DNA of 17,676 nt from Cyanobacteria bacterium UBA11153 (GCA_003511885.1 DOIX01000133.1:3642-21317); one strand, 5' to 3'; positions 7,746 to 15,161 are shown, counted from the first letter of the stretch. Notes: generated from the letters alone by a model not told the origin. Translations and numbers: made by a program.

Positions 7746-8477
7746 ATGTTTCAGCCTTTTCTCCATTACCTAGAACAAGAGCTATTCCGTCGTTTCCAGC
7801 TACGCAGTCGTGCGATTCCGCAGGAATTGGAATTTCAAGTCAGTCAGCGAGGCAAACATCCCGCGATGATCGAAAGTTGGTGCTATGAGTGTCCTCAACT
7901 GAGAAAGATCCGTTACACTTACATTAATGCTGGAGCAATGGCGCAAATTTTTAATAGTGTCATTTATCCAAGCTATGACTATGATTTACCTTTACTTGGT
8001 ATAGACTTTTTGGCTTTTGGCAAAAAGAAAATTCTAGTGGTTTTAGATTTTCAACCATTATTTAGAGATCCAGAATATTTAGAAAAATATATTGAACCAA
8101 TGCGGACACTTAGAGATAAGTATAACGAGTTGGCTCAAGATTTGCCGATGAAGTTTTATGATGCGAATCAGTATTTTTCTCCTTACCTACTTTTTGCCAA
8201 AACTGATGCAGAAACGGTGGTAAATAGACTATTTCCAGCTTATCAAGAATATATTGAATTATATTGGCAACTGTTAGAAAAAGCCGAGCCTTTAACACAC
8301 CCAGAAGCAAGAGAAAGAATTATTAAAGCTCAGAAAGATTACGATCAATATAGTGTAGAAAGAGATCCGGCTTCTGGATTATTTAGCAGTTATTTTGGAC
8401 ATGAGTGGTCAGAAAAATTCCTCCATGAGTTTTTGTTTGAAGATGCAGTGCCTGTGGTTGTCCCTGCTATTGATTAA
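7746..8477 (+). CDS. pebA: 15,16-dihydrobiliverdin:ferredoxin oxidoreductase PebA
   Basis: PebA performs the first two-electron, ferredoxin-dependent reduction of biliverdin IXalpha, at the 15,16 bond, giving 15,16-dihydrobiliverdin that is passed to PebB. The 243-residue protein belongs to the ferredoxin-dependent bilin reductase family. Family marks are the N-terminal FQPFLHYLEQELFRRF, the strand MAQIFNSVIYPSYDYDLPLL leading to Asp-87 in GIDFLAF (the conserved catalytic aspartate), LVVLDFQPLFRD, and Asp-207 in ERDPASGLF. No obvious Shine-Dalgarno precedes ATG 7746. It is divergent from cpeB. pebB follows after an unusually wide 235-bp gap; in many cyanobacteria the two are nearly contiguous. 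Confidence 0.95.
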   Translation: MFQPFLHYLEQELFRRFQLRSRAIPQELEFQVSQRGKHPAMIESWCYECPQLRKIRYTYINAGAMAQIFNSVIYPSYDYDLPLLGIDFLAFGKKKILVVLDFQPLFRDPEYLEKYIEPMRTLRDKYNELAQDLPMKFYDANQYFSPYLLFAKTDAETVVNRLFPAYQEYIELYWQLLEKAEPLTHPEARERIIKAQKDYDQYSVERDPASGLFSSYFGHEWSEKFLHEFLFEDAVPVVVPAID

Positions 8478-8712
8478 GTAGGGTTTGCTGAAAAAGTAGG
8501 ATCGTGAGGGTGGGTTTTTTGGTGTGGCGCAATTTTCCAGTTTAAGTGAAAAAGTGTATGAGTTTTCAGGGGTATAACTCTGATTCGTGGTACTTTTCCA
8601 TAACTACTAAAGCGCTCTTATCTAATTGCCGTTAAGGTTAATCACTTACACAGCAAGCCCTGGGTATTAAGCTATATTCTAGGGAAATGTCAATTTTCTG
8701 TTATCCAATCAA

Positions 8713-9459
8713 ATGTCGCTCTACCAGCCCTTTTTAGACTATGCTCTGACTTTATTAAAAAACCGACTGCCTCTCGCTCCCTATCCTATTCCTGAAGGAT
8801 TTGAGAGAAAAGAAGGTATCACAGGGCAAGGAAAGCGCCAACAAACTGTTGTCACTACTAGTCATGCCTTTAAATCACAAAAATTGAGGCAAATTCGTGC
8901 CGCACATGTTGAAGGTGGAAGTTCCCTACAGGTGCTAAACTTCGTTATTTTTCCTCAGTTAAACTATGATTTGCCTTTTTTTGGGGCAGATTTAGTGACT
9001 TTACCGGGGGGACACTTGATTGCGTTGGATATGCAGCCTCTATTTCACAATGCTGCTTATCAGAAGAAATATAGTGACCCGATTTTGCCTATCTTTCAAC
9101 ACTATCAGCATGATCTGCCTTGGGGTGGTGATTTCCCTGAAGAAGCGAAACTTTTCTTTTCCCCTGCTTTTTTGTGGAGTCGCCCGAAGGAAACTTCATT
9201 GCTTCAGACGCGGGTATTTGAGGCATTTAAGGATTATCTGAAAGCTTATTTAGATTTTGTGGCAGAAGCTCAACCTGTTACGGATGAGCAAGACTTAGAA
9301 GCGATCGCAAAGGCACAACTGCGCTACATTGACTATAGGGCGACTAAAGATCCAGCACGGGGTATGTTTACGCGGTTGTATGGGGAAGAGTGGACAGAAG
9401 AGTACATTCATGGCTTCCTTTTTGATTTGGAAAGTTATGGCAACCGCCAGGGCGGTTAA
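8713..9459 (+). CDS. pebB: Phycoerythrobilin:ferredoxin oxidoreductase PebB
   Basis: PebB reduces the A-ring diene of 15,16-dihydrobiliverdin to phycoerythrobilin, the chromophore attached to CpeA and CpeB. The 248-residue ferredoxin-dependent bilin reductase begins [19 protein letters not shown]. Catalytic-region marks are [18 protein letters not shown] with Asp-93, [13 protein letters not shown], and Asp-212 in TKDPARGMF. The end is odd: the last codons (SYGNRQGG) and TAA stop are written by the left palindrome of a dispersed repeat, so the natural C-terminus may have been replaced or trimmed. The 235 bp after pebA include a possible -10 (TATATT, 8673-8678), so separate transcription is possible. 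Confidence 0.95.
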   Translation: MSLYQPFLDYALTLLKNRLPLAPYPIPEGFERKEGITGQGKRQQTVVTTSHAFKSQKLRQIRAAHVEGGSSLQVLNFVIFPQLNYDLPFFGADLVTLPGGHLIALDMQPLFHNAAYQKKYSDPILPIFQHYQHDLPWGGDFPEEAKLFFSPAFLWSRPKETSLLQTRVFEAFKDYLKAYLDFVAEAQPVTDEQDLEAIAKAQLRYIDYRATKDPARGMFTRLYGEEWTEEYIHGFLFDLESYGNRQGG

Positions 9460-9529
9460 GACATTCTCAATTCCTTAAACCATTGATTGAAAAGCTTTCT
9501 GCTTGAGCCAATAGCCCCTAGTCCCTGGC
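9434..9529 (+). repeat. Dispersed repeat, long copy 4, overlapping the pebB 3' end
   Basis: GTTATGGCAACCGCCAGGGC is followed by GGTTAAGACATTCTCAATTC, AAACCATTGATTGAAAAGCT and TTCTGC, with the tail CCCTAGTCCCTGGC. The core is a perfect palindrome: AACCGCC (9442-9448), AG, GGCGGTT (9451-9457). The first 26 bases are translated as the end of PebB. Confidence 0.85.
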
Positions 9530-9558
9530 TATACCTTAATGTCGGCTGAAGTACTGAA

Positions 9559-9579
9559 AGTAAAAAGTAAAAAGTAAAA
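9559..9579 (+). repeat. AGTAAAA heptamer array (STRR), 3 units
   Basis: Three AGTAAAA units end 6 bases before the start codon of the AplA-like gene, so they occupy its ribosome-binding region. No canonical Shine-Dalgarno is present. Confidence 0.8.
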
Positions 9580-9585
9580 ACAAAG

Positions 9586-10164
9586 ATGATTACCGAATCC
9601 GTCAAACAGTTAATTATAAAATCGAGAATTGTCAGCTTTTCCACTTGGAAAGGCTTACATTCTGAGGGAGTAATTTCAATTTTTCAGAAAGCAGATGATG
9701 AGGGGCGCTACCTGACAGATGATGACTTAGAAGAGATTAAAACCCTCTCTCCTCAGACATCATCTTCTGTAGAAAGAGCCAAATTATTGCGAGAAAATGC
9801 TGCTTTAATTGTTCAGCAAGCGCGAGAACAAGTATTGGCAACTTATCCTAATATAACTGAAACTGACGGGGAGCTTTACCCCCCTGAACGTGCTGAAGCT
9901 TGCTGGCGAGATTTCTGGCATTTTCTGCGCTGCATTACATTCGGAATTGCGGGAAACAGCCAGGAATTTACTAGTTCCGAAGGTATGGCAAATATGCGGC
10001 TACTCTATCAAGAATTGCGCGTACCTCTAGGAGCGATGATCTGCGGATTGGAAAATTTGAAAATCTCCAGCTTACAGTTTTTTAATCCCAACGAACAGGA
10101 GTTGATAATTCCATATTTTGACCATTTAATTAATCAACTGAAACAGTGGACAATGGACAATTGA
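9586..10164 (+). CDS. Divergent phycobiliprotein-superfamily protein, AplA-like
   Basis: This 192-residue protein has the phycobilisome/globin-like domain but is too divergent for a standard subunit. Residues 36-60 (ADDEGRYLTDDDLEEIK) align with the ADAEARYLSP start of allophycocyanin alpha, leaving about 25 extra N-terminal residues. Cys-106 in AEACWRDFWHFLR matches the bilin cysteine (81 in allophycocyanin) and keeps the following Arg-Asp, so a bilin can probably be bound. EGMANMRLLYQELRVPLGAM matches the alpha-type helix G region. The N-terminal extension and retained Cys fit the AplA class described from Fremyella: chromophorylated, allophycocyanin-like, and not found in phycobilisomes. 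The neighbour pebAB suggests phycoerythrobilin availability. The C-terminus (TMDN, stop) is written by a TGGACAA heptamer array. Confidence 0.7.
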   Translation: MITESVKQLIIKSRIVSFSTWKGLHSEGVISIFQKADDEGRYLTDDDLEEIKTLSPQTSSSVERAKLLRENAALIVQQAREQVLATYPNITETDGELYPPERAEACWRDFWHFLRCITFGIAGNSQEFTSSEGMANMRLLYQELRVPLGAMICGLENLKISSLQFFNPNEQELIIPYFDHLINQLKQWTMDN

Positions 10165-10276
10165 CAGTGGACAGTGGACAGTGGACAATGGACAGTGGAC
10201 AGTGGACAGTGGACAATTGTCCATTGTCAGAAGGGTAATCTGAGCAACTATCAACTGTCAACTATCAACTATCAAC
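10147..10276. repeat. Opposed heptamer arrays with 15-bp inverted repeat between two genes
   Basis: Ten TGGACAG/TGGACAA/TTGACAG units fill 10147-10216, overlapping the end and stop of the AplA-like gene. Four CAACTAT/CAACTGT units plus CAAC fill 10245-10276 and run directly into the GTG start of ribE. GACAATGGACAATTG (10149-10163) is perfectly complementary to CAATTGTCCATTGTC (10214-10228), and TGGACAATTGTCCA (10210-10223) is a perfect palindrome. The structure could act as a terminator or attenuator between the two genes. Confidence 0.85.
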
Positions 10277-11005
10277 GTGTTTACCGGATTAATTCAAGCA
10301 TTAGGGACAATTAAACCACGAGGAGGCGATCGCTATGAGATATTATGTCATGCTCGGGATCGCGAAGCGCTGCTGCCAAGGGCAGATTGCGAAGTTATCC
10401 TGTCAGACTTGGCTATTGGCGACAGCGTAGCTGTTGATGGCGTTTGTCTGACAGTGGAGGAGATTCTCCATCAAGGGTTTGTGGCAACGGCTTCTGATGA
10501 AACCCGGAGCCGCACCACTCTCGGCAATCCACAACAGGCTGCTGCTTATGTCAATTTGGAGACTTCCCTCCGAGTTGGGAGCAAGTTAGGTGGACATTTT
10601 GTCACAGGTCACATTGATGCCATTGGTTGCTTGCAGGAATCAATCCAAACCACTAACTCTTGGGAAATGTACTTTGTCGCACCAACTTCCCTGAAGGATT
10701 TGTGGGAAAGGCATATTGGTCGTTATATCGTCTCCAAAGGCAGTATAGCCGTGAATGGAGTTAGTCTAACTATTGCAGATTGCGATCGCGAAGGGACTTG
10801 GTTTAAAGTCGCAGTGATTCCCCACAGCCATGCCCAAACTAATCTTAGTTATTTACAAATTGGCACTTGGGTAAACTTAGAAACCGATATTTTGGGTAAA
10901 TACGTTGAAAAATTACTCAATCTTCAAATACCAAATCGAGATAAATTAAATGATATTTCACCTGATTTCTTACTGGAACATGGATATATATCAGTTGACA
11001 GTTGA
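10277..11005 (+). CDS. ribE: Riboflavin synthase alpha chain
   Basis: It catalyses dismutation of two 6,7-dimethyl-8-ribityllumazines to riboflavin, the last step of flavin synthesis, as a cytosolic trimer. The fold is two tandem lumazine-binding beta barrels. Barrel 1 starts with the canonical MFTGLIQALG and contains GDSVAVDGVCLTV and ATASDETRSRTTLG; barrel 2 starts GGHFVTGHIDAIG and contains GSIAVNGVSLTIAD and IPHSHAQTNLSYL. At 242 residues it is slightly longer than usual (about 215-220). The start is GTG, since MFTGLI is the family N-terminus; upstream is only heptamer repeat with no Shine-Dalgarno and no visible FMN riboswitch. The last four residues (SVDS) and stop come from a GTTGACA array. 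Confidence 0.95.
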   Translation: MFTGLIQALGTIKPRGGDRYEILCHARDREALLPRADCEVILSDLAIGDSVAVDGVCLTVEEILHQGFVATASDETRSRTTLGNPQQAAAYVNLETSLRVGSKLGGHFVTGHIDAIGCLQESIQTTNSWEMYFVAPTSLKDLWERHIGRYIVSKGSIAVNGVSLTIADCDREGTWFKVAVIPHSHAQTNLSYLQIGTWVNLETDILGKYVEKLLNLQIPNRDKLNDISPDFLLEHGYISVDS

Positions 11006-11019
11006 CAGTTGACAGTTAA
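10992..11019 (+). repeat. CAGTTGA heptamer array (STRR), 4 units
   Basis: Three CAGTTGA units and one CAGTTAA lie at the 3' end of ribE. The ribE stop TGA (11003-11005) is the end of the second unit. Same sequence family and orientation as the array that ends the cpeF-like gene. Confidence 0.9.
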
Positions 11020-11128
11020 TAAACCTCAACTTTTAAGGGATTGGAGGCGTTGCGATCGCAGCTCTGGAATGTTAACATATTGACAAATAGGCTCTAATAA
11101 TCACCCCAAATATTCAACTGAGCTAACT

Positions 11129-12325
11129 ATGACACCCACTACTCGTCGTCATTTCCTGCAATTTGTTGGTTCAGCCTTAGCCGCAATTGGATTAAACCAA
11201 GTATCTTTTCTCCAATCAGCCCAACGTTATGGTAAAGTACTTGCCCAAAGTACGCCTCGCAAACTGGCTTTATTGGTGGGGATTAATAGCTATGTTAAGC
11301 AACCTCTAGAAGGATGTATCAATGATTTAGATTTACAACAATATTTGTTAATTCATCGTTTTGGCTTTAATCCCAAAGACATTTACATTTTGTCAGATGA
11401 GAAAGCGACAAGGGGAGGAATTTTAACAGCTTTTGAAGAACATTTAATTAAACAGGCAAAACCCGGAGACGTGGTAGTTTATCACTATTCCGGACATGGT
11501 TCTCAAATTTTAGATCCTCATCCCATTGTAGTTGAGCCAGGTAAATCTGAAGGATTGGCAGGAACTTTTGTCCCAGTGGATGGTAATTTACCCAATGATT
11601 ATCCTAATGTGGGTGGGGAAGTAACAGATATTACGGGGCATACTTTATTCTTGTTAATGTCTGCCCTAAAAACGGAAAATGTTACTGCTATATTAGATAG
11701 TTGTTTTTCTGGGGGTGCAACCAGAGATGTCAAAGTTCGTTCTCGTGATGGTGGTAAGAAAATTTTGGTTTCTGATGTGGAAAGAAGTTATCAGGTAGAG
11801 TGGTTATCTCGGTTAAATCTATCGCCAGAGGAATTTATTGAGGGTTATCGTAAAGGAGTGGCTAAGGGTGTAGTTTTAGCCGCAACTTCTCCTAATCAAT
11901 TAGCACGAGAAGAGACGATTAATAGTTTTAAATGTGGTTTATTTACTTATTTACTAACTCATTATCTCTGGCAGTCAGATGGGAATATAGCTAGTATTTT
12001 CCAGAAGATTCTACCAGAAATTCCCAGAATATATCGTCAAACACCCCTTTATGAGGTAAAAGTGGGAAGTGGATATGAACGAGGAAAACCCTATTTTATT
12101 AATCGTCCCAATTCTGCGGCAGAGGCAGTGGTAATTGAAATAAAGGGAGATAATGTTAAATTGTGGTTAGGGGGAGTTGATTTGCGTAAGGTGAATCCAG
12201 GGACATTATTTACAGCGGTTAAGGGAATAGGACAGGTAAGAGTTTTATCTCGCGATGGGATAGTAACAGAGGCAAAGATTGAAAAAGCGGTGACAGTGGG
12301 AATGGGTTTGCGTTTGATGGGGTAA
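11129..12325 (+). CDS. Tat-exported caspase-like peptidase (orthocaspase, C14)
   Basis: This 398-residue protein has a caspase p20-type domain. The catalytic dyad is visible: His-123 in VYHYSGHGSQ and Cys-192 in AILDSCFSGGATRD. Other p20 marks are RKLALLVGINSY (44-55), the GCINDLDLQQYL helix, and GTFVPVDGN. The N-terminus TTRRHFLQFVGSALAAIG is a twin-arginine export signal, with a possible cleavage near residue 40 (VLAQS), so the folded enzyme should act in the periplasm or outside. The C-terminal ~90 residues are beta-rich (VVIEIKGDNVKLWLGG, GIGQVRVLSRDG). Cyanobacterial orthocaspases cleave after basic residues; physiological substrates are mostly unknown. It lies 123 bp after ribE, and a HIP1 octamer is in the gap. 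Alone on its strand, it ends 10 bp before a MITE-like element. Confidence 0.92.
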   Translation: MTPTTRRHFLQFVGSALAAIGLNQVSFLQSAQRYGKVLAQSTPRKLALLVGINSYVKQPLEGCINDLDLQQYLLIHRFGFNPKDIYILSDEKATRGGILTAFEEHLIKQAKPGDVVVYHYSGHGSQILDPHPIVVEPGKSEGLAGTFVPVDGNLPNDYPNVGGEVTDITGHTLFLLMSALKTENVTAILDSCFSGGATRDVKVRSRDGGKKILVSDVERSYQVEWLSRLNLSPEEFIEGYRKGVAKGVVLAATSPNQLAREETINSFKCGLFTYLLTHYLWQSDGNIASIFQKILPEIPRIYRQTPLYEVKVGSGYERGKPYFINRPNSAAEAVVIEIKGDNVKLWLGGVDLRKVNPGTLFTAVKGIGQVRVLSRDGIVTEAKIEKAVTVGMGLRLMG

Positions 12326-12335
12326 ACAAATTTTT

Positions 12336-12458
12336 GGCGTTGCTGATTTAGGGTATAATTTTTATTTCTTAGTCGGCGCTAAATTGGCGCTAAATTACTA
12401 AATAACGAATATTTTAGATTATTTAGTTTTTACTTTCATACCTTGATTCAGCAACGCC
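12336..12458. mobile_element. 123-bp MITE-like element with ~21-bp terminal inverted repeats
   Basis: The ends GGCGTTGCTGA (12336-12346) and TCAGCAACGCC (12448-12458) are perfectly complementary, and the match continues imperfectly to GGTAT, about 18 of 21 positions. Inside are a direct pair GGCGCTAAATT (two copies, 12375-12396) and an inner perfect inverted repeat ACTAAATAA/TTATTTAGT. No coding frame is present and I see no clear target-site duplication. It fills the space between the convergent caspase and secreted-protein genes and may act as their shared 3' hairpin. Confidence 0.75.
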
Positions 12459-12485
12459 AGATTTTGCTCATAAGCTTAAGATCAG

Positions 12486-12914
12486 TTATAAAATGTGCCA
12501 TTCTTCTCGGCTTAGGAAGAAGCCATTGCCTTGAGAATTGATACAGGTTAGCCCATTAGTACTAGATTCGCAGACAAATCCTGCTTTTGTCCATAACTTG
12601 CCATATTGCAAAACCGGAAAGTTAGGAGAATAAATGGTATCTCCAGCACAGAGTACCTCAGTGTTGCCATTCTTAGTTAAAACAAAACCATTGCCCCAGT
12701 CTAGATTGCAGGAAGCAGGTTGAGGTGGCATGGGTTTCAGTTGGCTTTGAATTTCACACCGCAGATACTCATCATAGACAACACAGTAAATATTTTTGCT
12801 GGGCATGATGAAGCCATTTTGACTAAACTCATCGGCGGCGGCAGGTTGTAGAGGGATTGCGGATAAGGCTGCAATTGCTACAACTGACAGAGGAATGATA
12901 TTGACTTTCAACAT
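12486..12914 (-). CDS. Small secreted cysteine-rich protein (DUF6636-like)
   Basis: I do not know a function for this 142-residue protein. A Sec signal peptide is clear: MLKVNIIPLSVVAIAALSAI followed by PLQPAAA with cleavage probably just before DEF. The mature part has six cysteines (44, 53, 69, 89, 115, 124), consistent with three disulfides in the periplasm or outside, and the pattern FIMPSKNIYCVV ... LRCEIQ ... GNGFVLTKNG ... VLCAGDT ... FVCESSTNGLTCINSQGNGF. The last segment resembles small secreted proteins of the DUF6636 type; that assignment is from memory of the pattern only. It converges with the orthocaspase gene and is divergent from the toxin-antitoxin pair. Confidence 0.8.
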   Translation of the reverse strand: MLKVNIIPLSVVAIAALSAIPLQPAAADEFSQNGFIMPSKNIYCVVYDEYLRCEIQSQLKPMPPQPASCNLDWGNGFVLTKNGNTEVLCAGDTIYSPNFPVLQYGKLWTKAGFVCESSTNGLTCINSQGNGFFLSREEWHIL

Positions 12915-13024
12915 ACTTACAGTCTGGTATAAGATCAGGGTCTAACGCTTTTTCACACCTAAGTTTACAGCGTAACGGATTTTTCGGATAAGTTTTAAGG
13001 GGATAGGAGAGGTGAGCAACAACT

Positions 13025-13246
13025 ATGAATCAAGAAATACGTCAAAAAGTAGTTACCTTAGCCAGAGAATTACCTGATGAATTTTTAGAAGAAGCCTTAA
13101 GCTTTTTACATTATCTTACAGAAAAGGCAAAGAAGACTTACCAGGAGAATTCTTCAACTATTGAGGAGTCTGAATTTGACAAAGCAATGGAAATTTATCA
13201 ACAAGGGAGTGAAAAGTATAAAAATGCGTTAAGGGAATTAGCCTAG
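13025..13246 (+). CDS. DUF2281-like antitoxin partner of Doc
   Basis: This 73-residue acidic protein starts MNQEIRQKVVTLARELPDEF, then LEEALSFLHYLTEKAK, the layout of small DUF2281-type antitoxins: an N-terminal helical segment with LP-x-E and the hydrophobic VL-FL-YL helix. The C-terminal half (EFDKAMEIYQQGSEKY) is likely disordered until bound to toxin. The stop TAG overlaps the GTG start of the doc-like gene by one base, so the pair is translationally coupled, as is usual for type II toxin-antitoxin modules. The antitoxin is expected to neutralise Doc and perhaps repress the pair's promoter in the 110-bp gap upstream. Confidence 0.82.
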   Translation: MNQEIRQKVVTLARELPDEFLEEALSFLHYLTEKAKKTYQENSSTIEESEFDKAMEIYQQGSEKYKNALRELA

Positions 13247-13635
13247 TGAATGAACCGTTATGGATTTCTGAAGAAATTGTGCGAGTCATCCATCAGGATC
13301 AAATTCGGCAGCATGGTGGCAGTTTAGGAGTAAGAGATGAAAATCTCCTAGCTGCGAGTTTAGCTAGACCAAGACATTTGCTTGCTTACAGCGAACCTGA
13401 TTTATTTCAATTGGCTGCTGCTTATGGTTATGGTTTAGCGAAAAACCATCCATTTATTGATGGTAATAAACGAACAGCTTTCATGGTTATGTATGTTTTT
13501 CTGGGATTAAACAGATATTTCATAAATGTTCCCGAAATGGAGGTCGTGGAAATGATGGAAAGATTGGCAATTGACAGAGAAACTCAAGAATCTTTAGCCC
13601 AATGGTTGGGGAAAAATTCTGTGTTAGGAGGGTAA
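13246..13635 (+). CDS. doc: Death-on-curing (Fic/Doc) family toxin
   Basis: This 129-residue Fic-fold protein carries the motif HPFIDGNKRTA at residues 68-78. The Lys after Asn, where AMPylating Fic proteins have Gly, is the Doc signature; P1 Doc phosphorylates EF-Tu and stops translation. Other family marks are IHQDQIRQHGGSLGVRDENLL near the N-terminus and AAAYGYGLAKN before the motif. The start is GTG 13246 (MNEPLW), overlapping the antitoxin stop by one base; no in-frame ATG lies nearby. Catalytic residues appear intact, so the toxin is probably active. A MITE-like element begins 11 bp after its stop. Confidence 0.9.
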   Translation: MNEPLWISEEIVRVIHQDQIRQHGGSLGVRDENLLAASLARPRHLLAYSEPDLFQLAAAYGYGLAKNHPFIDGNKRTAFMVMYVFLGLNRYFINVPEMEVVEMMERLAIDRETQESLAQWLGKNSVLGG

Positions 13636-13645
13636 TTTTACTGAT

Positions 13646-13775
13646 TAGACATCTTGCATAAATCCTGAACACCCCTCCCCTCCCCTTAGCAAGGGGAGAG
13701 AGCAAGATTTTAAGGAATTCACTCCTTGATAAGGGGGGATTAAGGGGGGTCGATTCGACTTTTGCAAGAGGTCTA
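13646..13775. mobile_element. 130-bp MITE-like element with TA-flanked inverted termini
   Basis: The left end TAGACATCTTGCA and the reverse complement of the right end TAGACCTCTTGCA match at 12 of 13 positions. Both ends carry TA at the border, as expected if an IS630/Tc1-mariner-like transposase duplicated a TA target. The inside has CCCCTTAGCAAGGGG-type hairpins and AAGGGGGGATTAAGGGGGG. There is no coding capacity. It lies between convergent doc and Uma2 genes. Confidence 0.7.
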
Positions 13776-13794
13776 TTTAGGGCGTAACTTCGGT

Positions 13795-14406
13795 TTAAAT
13801 CTCTCTCACATCAGATGAAGTTTCCCCATCTACCTGCTCAAAATTCACCTTATTATAGATATCTGATACAGAAATTTCAAATGACACGGAAGCAAGCCCT
13901 ATAGCAACATCAGATTCATCATAATCCCTAAAAGACCATCGATTATCATCCGTCTTATGATAATGTTCAATATATATCTGATTTTGATCGATTAATAAAT
14001 ATTCCTGAAATGTGGGAATCGTGCGGTATCCTTTAAACTTGTTGCTCTTATCGTATCCCTTTGTTGATGGTGATAAAACCTCGATAATTAATTGGGGATT
14101 CGTAATCGTATCTGTCCGATTATTATAATACTCCGGCTTTCCAGCCACTAACATCACATCAGGATAAGTATAGATGCGCCGCTTGGGTATCCACAACCGT
14201 ACATCACTCATAAATACTCGATAGTCGAGTTTTTTGAAGGCAAAATTAAGTTCAGTACTGAAGTTGAGTGCTATTTGATTATGATTAGTAGAGCCACCTG
14301 CCATGGGAATAATTTCACCGTCAATGTATTCGCTTTTATAGTCAGTAGTCTCCTCCAGTGTTAGATATTCCTCTGGAGAGTAGTATCGTTGTTGTGTAGC
14401 TTGCAT
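13795..14406 (-). CDS. Uma2 family protein (DUF820, PD-(D/E)XK nuclease fold)
   Basis: Uma2 proteins are expanded in cyanobacteria and have a restriction-endonuclease-like fold; their function is not settled. The 203 residues hold the usual blocks: YSPEEYLTLEE at the start, SEYIDGEIIPMAGG with Glu-26 and Glu-31, NHNQIALNFSTEL, RIYTYPDVMLVAG with Asp-83, LIIEVLSPSTKGYD with Glu-109, and KFKGYRTIPTFQEYLLID. The acidic residues in the D and EV motifs are in place, so the putative nuclease centre looks intact. It is a single gene, convergent with doc and divergent from the XRE regulator. No partner protein is evident. Confidence 0.92.
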   Translation of the reverse strand: MQATQQRYYSPEEYLTLEETTDYKSEYIDGEIIPMAGGSTNHNQIALNFSTELNFAFKKLDYRVFMSDVRLWIPKRRIYTYPDVMLVAGKPEYYNNRTDTITNPQLIIEVLSPSTKGYDKSNKFKGYRTIPTFQEYLLIDQNQIYIEHYHKTDDNRWSFRDYDESDVAIGLASVSFEISVSDIYNKVNFEQVDGETSSDVREI

Positions 14407-14562
14407 GATTTGATGGGGAGCATTTGACTGAGATTTACTTCCAGTATAGCATTGACGGGTAAGCTTTGGCTTTTCTCAATGCTTTCGGTTTTAGGTTTTT
14501 CTGGGTAGATTATGATGAGAATCGATTATGGCAAGAGAAGCAGTAGAAATGGAAAAGAGAGA

Positions 14563-14889
14563 ATGGCACAACAGACAGAATTTTATGAAGGAAGTGGTAA
14601 CGTTTTCGCCGATCTCGGATTGCCTGACGCTGAGGAACTTTATGCCAGAGGAAAAATCGGTTTTGAAGTTTGGAAAATCTTGCAAGAGCGACAACTAAAA
14701 CAAAAGGAAATTTCCGAGCTATTGGGAGTTAGTGAATCTGAAGTTTCTTGGCTGATGAACTGCCAGTTTAACCGTTTTAGTACGGAAAAATTAATAATTT
14801 TTCTCAAAAGGCTAGACCGAGAAGTTATCTTGATGATAGAGCGGAAAAGTCCTGTGGATAATCAACAGGGTATATGTTTATCTCTATAG
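14563..14889 (+). CDS. XRE-type antitoxin-like HTH regulator, apparently orphan
   Basis: This 108-residue protein matches the HigA-like XRE family normally encoded with a RelE/HigB-type toxin. EGSGNVFADLGLPDAEEL near the N-terminus is the family signature, followed by the helix-turn-helix at about residues 47-68 (QKEISELLGVSESEVSWLM). The frame opens at 14512, but ATG 14563 (MAQQTEF) follows an AAGAGAGA purine tract and gives the family-like N-terminus, so I use it. No toxin gene lies on either side: upstream is the divergent Uma2 gene and only about 150 bp, downstream is non-coding. It may be a remnant of a toxin-antitoxin pair or a solitary regulator. Confidence 0.8.
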   Translation: MAQQTEFYEGSGNVFADLGLPDAEELYARGKIGFEVWKILQERQLKQKEISELLGVSESEVSWLMNCQFNRFSTEKLIIFLKRLDREVILMIERKSPVDNQQGICLSL

Positions 14890-15161
14890 GTATAGTTTCT
14901 GTGTGTCGAAATAATCGACGTATATTTATCAAACGCATCCAGTCGCACACCCAGGCGCGATCGCAATTTCCTGACAATCTAAACGCGATCGCGCGAGCCG
15001 CACACCCTCCTGGAGAAACCTTGGTTACAGCTTACATCTTACGCTGTAGCAATTACCAAGGTATTTATGGCATATTTAACCCAAATTGCTAGTTATAAGA
15101 TCGGATCTTTTCGATATTTTAGTCCGTTTTAACTGATAACTTGTTCTATTAGCGATAACCC

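Noticed and set aside
10147..10276. CRISPR array
   Set aside because: The repeats are contiguous 7-bp units without spacers, typical of cyanobacterial STRRs.
10230..10276. FMN riboswitch upstream of ribE
   Set aside because: The leader is made of heptamer repeats; there is no room for or trace of the conserved RFN core.
14874..15092. 72-codon open frame after the XRE gene
   Set aside because: It runs through HIP1 octamers and a hairpin, has no Shine-Dalgarno and no recognisable motif.
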